From Pseudomonadota bacterium (GTDB lineage: Bacteria > Pseudomonadota > Alphaproteobacteria > Rhizobiales > Xanthobacteraceae), in NCBI GenBank assembly GCA_023449855.1, contig JAEXHR010000145.1, positions 1-12,488 on the forward strand: DNA of 12,488 nt. The letters are read 5' to 3'. Below the pieces are notes generated by a model, which worked only from the letters and a program-made list of their open reading frames with translations, was not told where the DNA came from and searched no databases. The stretch's first letter is position 1; each line of letters starts with the position of its first letter. Of this stretch, positions 1 through 4,943 are shown one piece after another. A program made the translations under genes and the position numbers.

Positions 1-35
1 TCGGTGAGATTCAGAATGCCGAACACCGTCACCAT
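1..35 (-). CDS. sul1: sul1 sulfonamide-resistant dihydropteroate synthase, 5' end only (runs off the left edge)
   Basis: Reading the minus strand from an ATG at 35-33 gives MVTVFGILNLT, which I recognise as the N-terminus of Sul1. Sul1 is the sulfonamide-insensitive dihydropteroate synthase of folate synthesis found in class 1 integron 3'-conserved segments. Only 11 full codons are inside the window. The call is supported by the piece directly upstream, the qacEdelta1 tail, whose stop codon overlaps this start exactly as in the integron 3'-conserved segment. In this copy the usual upstream integron parts (intI1, the Pc promoter, cassettes and most of qacEdelta1) are absent and a Tn3 resolvase fragment replaces them. 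Expression would therefore need another promoter, possibly that of tnpR. The identity of the start is clear; whether the rest of the gene is intact cannot be seen. Confidence 0.85.
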   Translation of the reverse strand, partial: MVTVFGILNLT

Positions 36-94
36 GGCGTCGGCCTCCGCAGCGACTTCCACGATGTGGATCGGGCGAGCAAAAAGGCAGCAAT
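29..94 (-). pseudogene. qacEdelta1: qacEdelta1 C-terminal remnant (quaternary ammonium efflux gene of the integron 3'-CS)
   Basis: The minus strand encodes IAAFLLARSTSWKSLRRPTPW followed by a stop. This matches the known C-terminal tail of QacEdelta1, the already shortened small multidrug resistance exporter of class 1 integrons. One residue differs from the form I remember (Thr for Pro in the ARSPSW segment). Homology begins abruptly at about position 94; nothing upstream looks like the rest of qacE. Only 21 codons survive, so no transporter can be made. The stop overlaps the sul1 start by 7 nt, which fixes the arrangement as the integron 3'-conserved segment. The fragment is read in frame from the adjoining resolvase gene. 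Confidence 0.85.
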
Positions 95-123
95 GACGCC
101 GTGGCACATTGGCGACTTCCACG
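52..123. repeat. 12-bp direct repeat (52-63 and 112-123) flanking the tnpR/qacEdelta1 junction
   Basis: GCGACTTCCACG occurs at 52-63, inside the qacEdelta1 tail, and again at 112-123, inside the 42-nt piece (95-136) that joins tnpR to qacEdelta1. The copies are exactly 60 bp apart. The second copy lies inside a perfect 16-bp palindrome, ACTTCCACGTGGAAGT, at 115-130. I do not recognise the 42-nt piece. The repeat may mark how the junction formed (slippage or template switching), or it may be coincidence. Confidence 0.5.
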
Positions 124-630
124 TGGAAGTTTCACCGAGCCCCGCCGCGATGTGTGCTCTCGCCTTGCGCAGCTTGTCGGGGGTGACGACGGGACGACGG
201 CCGCCCTTGCTGCCGCGCTCACGAGCAGCGCGCAGGCCAGCCTGGGTGCGTTCGCGGATCAGATCACGCTCGAACTGCGCGAGGGAGCCGAAGATGTTGA
301 ACACCAGCATTCCCCCCGGCGTGGTGGTGTCGATGTTCTCGGTGAGCGAACGGAACCCGATGCCGCGGGATGCCAGTTCGCCGATCTTGTCGATGAGGTG
401 GCTCATCGAGCGGCCGAGCCGATCGAGTTTCCACACGACCAGCGTGTCGCCGGCGCGCAGATAAGCCAATGCTTCGGTAAGCCCGTGCCTGTCGGTCCTG
501 GCACCCGATGCCTGATCGTCGAAAACACGTTCGCATCCCGCGCGCTCCAGGGCGTCATGCTGGAGCGATAGCTTCTGGTCCGGCGTGGAGACGCGCGCAT
601 AACCGATCAGCGCCACATTCTGCCCTGTCG

Positions 631-733
631 TGTCCGTTTTCCCATCATCACGCGACCTTGTCCGTATCGCCATTGCAGGTCCAGAGTAAACGGACACATT
701 CCCGGTGACCGTTCAACGGTCGTCTGACGGACA
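631..733. promoter_or_regulatory. Probable res region between divergent tnpR and tnpA
   Basis: The gap between tnpR and tnpA holds four copies of a TGTCCGT-like half-site: TGTCCGTTTT at 631-640 and TGTCCGTA at 659-666 in one orientation, and TAAACGGACA at 687-696 and GACGGACA at 726-733 in the other. A separate perfect 7+1+7 inverted repeat, GACCGTTCAACGGTC, sits at 707-721. Tn3-family res regions are made of inverted resolvase half-sites placed between tnpR and tnpA and also contain both promoters. I cannot define subsites I-III or the crossover dinucleotide from the sequence alone. Confidence 0.5.
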
Positions 734-755
734 GCAGCAGCGAAGGAGATGATGC

Positions 756-916
756 TTGGCGAGGCGGCGACTAGTGAGCCCGGAAATCTGGGCGGGGCAT
801 TATGACGCGCCGCTCGATGAGCGAGAGATTGTGCGTCATTATACGCTGACCGGCGACGATCTGGAAATTGTCGGTCGCCGTCGCGGCGATGCCACCCGGC
901 TCGGCTTTGCGATGCT
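756..916 (+). pseudogene. tnpA: Tn3-family transposase tnpA, N-terminal 53 codons only, truncated by IS6100
   Basis: Translation gives MARRRLVSPE...EREIVRHYTLTGDDLEIVGRRRGDATRLGFAM, the N-terminal segment (DUF4158 region) of Tn3-family transposases. These are normally close to 1,000 residues long and carry out replicative transposition. The start is TTG at 756, chosen because GAAGGAG at 742-748 lies 7 nt upstream; the ATGs at 749 and 752 are in another frame and overlap or abut the ribosome-binding site. The frame breaks exactly at the left end of IS6100 (917). The sequence beyond the right end of IS6100 does not continue the protein, so the remainder of the gene was deleted rather than merely interrupted. 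It cannot supply transposase activity. Confidence 0.8.
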
Positions 917-930
917 GGCTCTGTTGCAAA
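917..930 (+). repeat. IS6100 left terminal inverted repeat
   Basis: GGCTCTGTTGCAAA is the perfect partner of the sequence at 1783-1796 and is the canonical IS6100 terminus. Transposase cuts at its outer edge, which is where the Tn3 tnpA reading frame stops being recognisable. Confidence 0.95.
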
Positions 931-970
931 GATTGGCGGCAGTCAGAGGTAGGCTGTCGCTCTGCGCCGA

Positions 971-1735
971 TCAGGCGGCTGCTGCGAAATGGTGGTTGAG
1001 CATGCCCATGGCCTCCGTCAGCGCCGAGGGCCCAATGCCAAAAGCTCTCTCCACAAGGCGCACCTCGCCCCTGATGCCGGGCTGCAGGCACCAGGGGCGA
1101 GCCTGTCCTTTGCGCAGGGCTCGCATGACTTCGAATCCCTTGATCGTGGCATAGGCCGTGGGGATCGATTTGAAACCGCGCACCGGCTTGATCAGTATCT
1201 TGAGCTTTCCGTGATCGGCCTCGATCACGTTATTGAGATACTTCACCTGCCGGTGGGCCGTCTCCCGGTCCAGCTTTCCTTCGCGCTTCAATTCGGTGAT
1301 CGCTGCACCATAGCTCGGCGCTTTGTCGGTATTGAGCGTGGCAGGCTTTTCCCAGTGCTTCAGGCCTCGCAGGGCCTTGCCCAGGAACCGCTTCGCTGCC
1401 TTGGCGCTGCGGGTCGGCGACAGGTAGAAATCGATCGTGTCGCCCCGCTTGTCGACTGCCCGGTACAGGTAGGTCCACTTGCCCCGCACCTTGACGTAGG
1501 TTTCATCCAGGCGCCAGCTCGGATCAAAGCCACGCCGCCAGAACCAGCGCAGCCGCTTCTCCATCTCCGGGGCGTAGCACTGGACCCAGCGATAGATCGT
1601 CGTATGGTCGACCGAAATGCCGCGTTCCGCCAGCATTTCCTCAAGGTCGCGATAGCTGATCGGATAGCGACAATACCAGCGCACCGCCCACAGGATCACA
1701 TCACCCTGGAAATGGCGCCACTTGAAATCCGTCAT
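971..1735 (-). CDS. tnpA: IS6100 transposase (IS6 family, DDE)
   Basis: This DDE transposase of 254 residues moves IS6100 through cointegrate formation. The start chosen is the ATG at 1735, giving MTDFKWRHFQGDVILWAVRW, the normal IS6100 start; an in-frame upstream ATG at 1771 would add 12 residues not typical of the family. Visible features are an N-terminal helix-turn-helix region (YRDLEEMLAERGISVDHTTI), then the catalytic core with the first Asp in WRLDETYVKV, the second in LNTDKAPSY and the Glu in NNVIEADHGKLK. The length is full and no frame break is present, so the gene should be functional. It lies opposite in direction to the flanking tnpA fragment and to the ars operon. Confidence 0.97.
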   Translation of the reverse strand: MTDFKWRHFQGDVILWAVRWYCRYPISYRDLEEMLAERGISVDHTTIYRWVQCYAPEMEKRLRWFWRRGFDPSWRLDETYVKVRGKWTYLYRAVDKRGDTIDFYLSPTRSAKAAKRFLGKALRGLKHWEKPATLNTDKAPSYGAAITELKREGKLDRETAHRQVKYLNNVIEADHGKLKILIKPVRGFKSIPTAYATIKGFEVMRALRKGQARPWCLQPGIRGEVRLVERAFGIGPSALTEAMGMLNHHFAAAA

Positions 1736-1782
1736 CGTTCCGTCCGTCCAATCTCCGCCAAGCATGCTCAAGCTTCACGATT

Positions 1783-1796
1783 TTTGCAACAGAGCC
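1783..1796 (-). repeat. IS6100 right terminal inverted repeat
   Basis: TTTGCAACAGAGCC is the exact reverse complement of the left end at 917-930. The transposase start codon lies 48 bp inside it. The sequence immediately outside (GATCCGAC) is not a duplicate of the left flank. Confidence 0.95.
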
Positions 1797-1980
1797 GATC
1801 CGACGTATCCCGTCTCTGCATAGATGCAGTGACCGGCGCCATAATTCAACAATATAGTTCAATGGTCCGGTTCGGTTCGTCGGGCTTTCAAAACAGATTG
1901 ACTCTTTTACTGTGCGTCGTTGATCTAATTTCCCATCATCCTGATTTTGGTTGGTTGCATCGGATAATCACGATGCTTCA
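1797..1980. other. Intergenic DNA between IS6100 and the arsR promoter
   Basis: No reading frame that I trust occurs here. The stretch is AT-richer than its surroundings. It contains a 6+8+6 inverted repeat, GCATCG-N8-CGATGC, at 1957-1976, just ahead of the arsR promoter; this could be a second regulator site or chance. A TTGACT at 1898-1903 is a -35-like hexamer, but no convincing -10 follows at the right distance. The sequence does not continue the Tn3 tnpA frame. Confidence 0.4.
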
Positions 1981-2013
1981 TTGACGTCGCGATATCCATC
2001 GGCTAAATCCGAT
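1981..2013 (+). promoter_or_regulatory. arsR promoter with ArsR-operator-like inverted repeat over the -10 region; probably leaderless
   Basis: TTGACG at 1981-1986 and TAAATC at 2004-2009 are separated by 17 nt, a standard sigma-70-type layout. The expected transcription start falls at or next to the arsR ATG at 2016, and no Shine-Dalgarno sequence precedes that ATG. The mRNA is therefore probably leaderless. The inverted repeat ATCGG-N6-CCGAT (1998-2013) covers the -10 box, which is a position where a bound ArsR dimer would block RNA polymerase. The box matches are seen directly; the ArsR binding is an inference. Confidence 0.55.
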
Positions 2014-2015
2014 AC

Positions 2016-2345
2016 ATGGAAACCGATGACGCTCTCTCCATTCTTTCTGCGCTTTCGCATCCCACACGGCTTGATGCGTTTCGCGTCCTGATACGACATG
2101 AGCCTGATGGCCTGTCGACCGGCAAATTGGTTGAAGCGTCGGGGCTGACCCAGAGCACGTTCTCGACGCATCTGGCCGTGATGGCGAAGGCAGGGCTGGT
2201 GCTTTCAGAGAAGCGTGGCCGCCAACAGATCCAGCGTGCCAACCTCGCCGTGCTGCGAGGACTGATGGTCTACCTGGCCAAGGATTGCTGCCAGGGGCGC
2301 GCCGAACTGTGCGAGCCGCTTCTGGCCGAACTCACCTGCTGCTGA
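2016..2345 (+). CDS. arsR: ArsR-family As(III)/Sb(III)-responsive repressor
   Basis: This 109-residue winged-helix repressor of the ArsR/SmtB family would release the ars promoter on binding arsenite. The core contains LSHPTRLDAFRVLI (residues 13-26) and the recognition helix region ASGLTQSTFSTHLAVMAKAG (41-60), followed by the beta-wing LVLSEKRGRQ. The E. coli-type CVC motif in the DNA-binding helix is absent. Instead, cysteines lie at the C-terminus: Cys91, Cys92 and Cys99 (CC-x6-C), plus a terminal Cys108-Cys109 pair. This resembles ArsR proteins such as that of Acidithiobacillus ferrooxidans, where a C-terminal cysteine triad binds As(III). ATG at 2016 is the only suitable start; it lacks a ribosome-binding site. 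arsC follows 10 nt after the stop. Confidence 0.93.
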   Translation: METDDALSILSALSHPTRLDAFRVLIRHEPDGLSTGKLVEASGLTQSTFSTHLAVMAKAGLVLSEKRGRQQIQRANLAVLRGLMVYLAKDCCQGRAELCEPLLAELTCC

Positions 2346-2355
2346 AGAGGCAACA

Positions 2356-2781
2356 ATGACCGATATTGTGATCTATCATAACCCGCTTTGCGGGACCTCT
2401 CGTAATGCCCTGGCCATGATCCGCAATGCGGGCATTGAACCGCACGTAATCGAATATCTCAAGACGCCGCCCACACGCGCCTTGCTGGTCGAACTGATCG
2501 ACCGCGCCGGAATGGCCCCGCGCGATCTCTTGCGCGAGAAGGGCACCCCCTATGCAGAGCTGGGCTTGAACGACACGTCGCTGTCGGACGACGCGCTGGT
2601 GGACGCGATGATGGCGCATCCGATCCTCATCAACCGCCCCCTCGTTGTGTCACCGCTCGGTGTCAAACTCTGCCGTCCTTCCGAAGCGGTGCTTGATCTG
2701 CTGCCGACAGGCCAGCTCGGCGCATTCGCGAAAGAAGATGGCGAACAGGTCGTGGACGCCTCGGGCCAGCGTATCGCCTGA
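2356..2781 (+). CDS. arsC: Arsenate reductase ArsC, glutaredoxin-coupled (R773 type)
   Basis: This cytoplasmic enzyme reduces arsenate to arsenite using glutathione and glutaredoxin. At 141 residues it has the same length as the plasmid R773 and E. coli enzyme and aligns with it by eye throughout. The catalytic Cys12 lies in YHNPLCGTSRN, and the arsenate-binding arginines are at the expected places: Arg60 (LLREKG), Arg94 (ILINRPLVV) and Arg107 (LCRPSE). GAAGAGG at 2344-2350 supports the ATG at 2356. The stop codon overlaps the arsB start by one base (TGATG), implying coupled translation so that the arsenite produced is exported at once. No unusual residue was found. Confidence 0.97.
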   Translation: MTDIVIYHNPLCGTSRNALAMIRNAGIEPHVIEYLKTPPTRALLVELIDRAGMAPRDLLREKGTPYAELGLNDTSLSDDALVDAMMAHPILINRPLVVSPLGVKLCRPSEAVLDLLPTGQLGAFAKEDGEQVVDASGQRIA

Positions 2782-4067
2782 TGCTGCCAGCAATTCTGAT
2801 CTTCATCGCGACGATCGCGCTCGTCATCTGGCAACCCAAGGGCCTCGGCATTGGGTGGAGCGCCATGGGCGGGGCGGTCGTGGCGCTGCTCGCGGGCGTT
2901 GTATCGCTCTCCGACGTGCCCGTGGTCTGGGGCATTGTCTGGAACGCGACGGGCGCTTTCGTCGCGATCATCGTCATCAGCCTGCTGCTGGACGAGGCCG
3001 GATTCTTCGAATGGGCTGCGCTCCATGTCGCGCGCTGGGGCAAGGGCAATGGCCGCCTCCTGTTTGCCCTGGTCGTGCTGCTCGGCGCGGCGGTATCGTC
3101 CCTGTTCGCCAATGATGGCGCGGCCTTGATCCTGACCCCTATCGTTATCGCGATGCTGCGCGCGCTAGGTTATGGCGACAAGGCGACGCTGGCGTTCGTA
3201 ATGGCGGCGGGCTTCATCGCGGACACCGCCAGTCTGCCGCTTGTCGTCTCGAACCTCGTCAACATTGTGTCGGCCGACTTCTTCAAGCTCGGTTTCGGCG
3301 AATATGCCAGCGTGATGGTGCCAGTGGATCTGGCAGCGATCGCCGCCACGCTTGGCGCGCTGATGCTGTTCTTCCGTCGTGACATACCGGCAAACTATGA
3401 TGTCGCCGCGCTGCATGCGCCGCGGGCGGCAATCCGGGACGCCGCGACCTTCCGCGCAGGTTGGGTCGTCCTCGTGCTTCTTCTCGTCGGCTTCTTCCTG
3501 CTCGATCCGCTGGGCGTGCCGGTCAGCGCGGTTGCCGCTGCCGGCGCAATTCTGCTGCTCGCAATCGCGGCGAGGGGGCATGTGATCGAAACCCGCAAGG
3601 TGCTGCGCGGCGCGCCGTGGCAGGTCGTCATCTTCTCGCTTGGCATGTATCTCGTGGTCTATGGCCTGCGAAATGCAGGACTGACCGACCACCTGGCCGC
3701 GCTGCTCGATCGTACCGCGCAAGGCGGGGTGTGGGGTGCCGCGCTGGGGGCCGGCGTGATCGCTGCCGTCCTGTCATCCGTCATGAACAACATGCCGACG
3801 GTACTGGTGGGCGCGCTGTCGATCGACGCCACGCACGCCACCGGGGCGGTGAAGGAAGCGATGATCTACGCCAATGTGATCGGCTGCGATCTTGGCCCCA
3901 AGATCACGCCCATCGGCTCGCTCGCCACCCTGCTGTGGCTTCATGTCCTGGGCCAGAAAAACATCAAGATCGGGTGGGGCTATTACTTCCGCGTGGGCGC
4001 GACGCTCACCGTTCCCATCCTGCTCATCACCCTTGCGGCGCTCGCGCTGCGTATTGGAATTGCCTGA
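2781..4067 (+). CDS. arsB: Arsenite efflux permease ArsB
   Basis: This inner-membrane exporter expels As(OH)3/Sb(OH)3 from the cell, driven by the proton gradient. At 428 residues it matches the length of E. coli ArsB (429) and aligns across the whole protein. Recognisable blocks are VIWQPKGLGIGWSA (15-28), SLLLDEAGFFEWAALHVARW (67-86), LFANDGAALILTPIVIAM (108-125), and a late block with SSVMNNMPTVLVGALSID and GCDLGPKITPIGSLATLLW. It is strongly hydrophobic throughout, in keeping with the roughly 12 membrane helices of the family. It is distinct from the other arsenite exporter family, Acr3. The ATG at 2781 overlaps the arsC stop, and its own stop overlaps the arsH start in the same TGATG manner. 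Confidence 0.97.
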   Translation: MLPAILIFIATIALVIWQPKGLGIGWSAMGGAVVALLAGVVSLSDVPVVWGIVWNATGAFVAIIVISLLLDEAGFFEWAALHVARWGKGNGRLLFALVVLLGAAVSSLFANDGAALILTPIVIAMLRALGYGDKATLAFVMAAGFIADTASLPLVVSNLVNIVSADFFKLGFGEYASVMVPVDLAAIAATLGALMLFFRRDIPANYDVAALHAPRAAIRDAATFRAGWVVLVLLLVGFFLLDPLGVPVSAVAAAGAILLLAIAARGHVIETRKVLRGAPWQVVIFSLGMYLVVYGLRNAGLTDHLAALLDRTAQGGVWGAALGAGVIAAVLSSVMNNMPTVLVGALSIDATHATGAVKEAMIYANVIGCDLGPKITPIGSLATLLWLHVLGQKNIKIGWGYYFRVGATLTVPILLITLAALALRIGIA

Positions 4068-4810
4068 TGCCTATCCGCGACCTTCCCGATCCCGACACGC
4101 TACCCGCGCTTGATCCGGCCTTTATCCACCACCGGCCAGCGGCAGGGTTGGGGGCGCTCGATCCCGCACCGCGCATTCTGCTGCTCTATGGCAGCCTGCG
4201 CGAACGGTCTTTCTCCCGTCTCGTGGTCGAGGAATCCGCACGGCTTTTGCGCCTGTTCGGCGCGGAAACCCGGATTTTCGATCCATCGACGCTGCCGCTG
4301 CCCGACCAGATAGCGGGTGACGATCATCCCGCCGTTCACGAACTTCGCGAACTGGCGCTGTGGTCCGAGGGCCAGGTGTGGTGCAGCCCGGAGCGGCACG
4401 GTCAGATCACCGGCATCATGAAGGCGCAGATCGATCATCTGCCGTTGGAAATGAAGGGAATGCGCCCAACGCAGGGGCGCACGCTTGCGGTCATGCAGGT
4501 ATCTGGCGGCTCGCAGTCGTTCAACGCCGTGAACACGCTTCGCCTGCTGGGCCGCTGGATGCGAATGTTCACCATTCCCAACCAGTCATCCGTGGCGATG
4601 GCCTACAAGGAGTTTGACGAAGCAGGCCGCATGAAGCCGTCGAGCTATTATGACCGCATCGTCGATGTGATGGAGGAGCTGGTGCGCTTCACTGTCCTGA
4701 TGCGTCCGCACGCCGGTCAGCTCGTTGATCGCTACTCAGAACGCAAGCAGCTTGGGGTGCCGGTTGATCCGGCAACTGATCATTCCGCGATCGCGATCTC
4801 GGGTCGTTAG
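4067..4810 (+). CDS. arsH: ArsH, NADPH-dependent FMN-binding flavoprotein
   Basis: ArsH proteins are NADPH:FMN oxidoreductases. Family members have been shown to oxidise trivalent organoarsenicals such as methylarsenite and to reduce quinones or azo dyes. The 247-residue product has the flavodoxin-like phosphate-binding loop GSLRERSFSR (42-51), WCSPERHGQITGIMKAQIDH (105-124), and VSGGSQSFNAVNTLR (145-159), all family hallmarks. The ATG at 4067 overlaps the arsB stop (TGATG). The reading frame is open for another 606 nt upstream inside arsB, but that part is a shadow of arsB. It is the last complete gene of the operon; an apparent remnant with its own ribosome-binding site begins 36 nt after the stop. 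Confidence 0.95.
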   Translation: MPIRDLPDPDTLPALDPAFIHHRPAAGLGALDPAPRILLLYGSLRERSFSRLVVEESARLLRLFGAETRIFDPSTLPLPDQIAGDDHPAVHELRELALWSEGQVWCSPERHGQITGIMKAQIDHLPLEMKGMRPTQGRTLAVMQVSGGSQSFNAVNTLRLLGRWMRMFTIPNQSSVAMAYKEFDEAGRMKPSSYYDRIVDVMEELVRFTVLMRPHAGQLVDRYSERKQLGVPVDPATDHSAIAISGR

Positions 4811-4846
4811 CGGAAGCTGCCAAGATAGGTAGGGGACGAGCCCAGA

Positions 4847-4943
4847 GTGAAAACGACCCAATCGCTCGCCCTTGCCTTCAGGACCGACCGCCGGAGTTCG
4901 CGGCGGGGTTGCCAAGGTTGTTCAGCGGCGCAGCGACCAGATC
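4847..4943 (+). pseudogene. Possible 5' remnant of an unidentified fifth operon gene, cut off near the tniQ end
   Basis: A GTG at 4847 is preceded by AGGGGA at 4831-4836, a good ribosome-binding site. It opens a frame reading VKTTQSLALAFRTDRRSSRR. About 50 nt later a different frame (from roughly 4894) reads EFAAGLPRLFSGAATR, which looks more protein-like than the continuation of the first frame. One explanation is a frameshifted gene start whose remainder was lost where the tni module begins; the two frames join around 4890-4900. I cannot name the family. The second segment overlaps the last codons of tniQ on the other strand, so it may also be chance. The 75-residue continuation to 5074 is antisense to tniQ and is not believed. 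Confidence 0.25.
4888..4906. terminator. GC-rich hairpin between convergent arsH and tniQ
   Basis: CCGCCG (4888-4893) and CGGCGG (4901-4906) form a perfect 6-bp stem with a 7-nt loop. It lies between two converging operons, where a shared terminator would be expected. There is no uridine tract on either strand, so intrinsic termination is doubtful. Confidence 0.2.

Larger units (their letters stand above)
29..616 (-). pseudogene. tnpR: Tn3-family resolvase gene tnpR, 3'-truncated and fused in frame to foreign sequence and the qacEdelta1 tail
   Basis: This is a serine site-specific recombinase of the resolvase/invertase family, which resolves cointegrates at a res site. The preferred start is GTG at 616, because AGGG lies 6 nt upstream and the product then begins VALIGYARVST; an ATG at 673 and a GTG at 697 are in-frame alternatives. 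The catalytic domain is intact: GYARVST carries the nucleophilic serine, LDRLGRSMSHL holds conserved arginines, and FERDLIRERTQAGL is the typical linker helix. Native sequence ends at about position 137 (after AHIAAGL). The C-terminal helix-turn-helix is lost and replaced by 14 unrelated codons plus the 21-codon qacEdelta1 tail. The catalytic core may fold, but specific res binding is probably lost. tnpR is divergent from the tnpA fragment at 756, as in several Tn3 subgroups. Confidence 0.8.
917..1796. mobile_element. IS6100: IS6100 (IS6 family), complete 880-bp copy
   Basis: The element is bounded by perfect 14-bp inverted repeats, GGCTCTGTTGCAAA at 917-930 and TTTGCAACAGAGCC at 1783-1796. 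Its length is exactly 880 bp, as known for IS6100, and it encodes the complete IS6100 transposase on the minus strand. IS6-family elements move by forming cointegrates and usually leave an 8-bp target duplication. Here the 8 bp on the left (GCGATGCT) and right (GATCCGAC) do not match. The copy therefore marks a rearrangement junction: a Tn3 tnpA fragment on one side and the ars promoter region on the other. Confidence 0.97.

Noticed and set aside
909..1804. 8-bp target-site duplication around IS6100
   Set aside because: GCGATGCT on the left and GATCCGAC on the right do not match.
1840..1870. Possible left end of the ars/tni transposon (ATTCAACAATA resembling the right-end repeat)
   Set aside because: Only about 8 of 11 positions fit, no TGT terminus and no TGCAT flank are present; too weak to claim.
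989..1984. 331-codon plus-strand frame across IS6100
   Set aside because: It is antisense to the complete IS6100 transposase and runs through its right inverted repeat; no family resemblance.
3461..4066. Upstream extension of the arsH frame inside arsB
   Set aside because: It overlaps arsB in another frame; the ATG at 4067 in the TGATG overlap is the natural arsH start.
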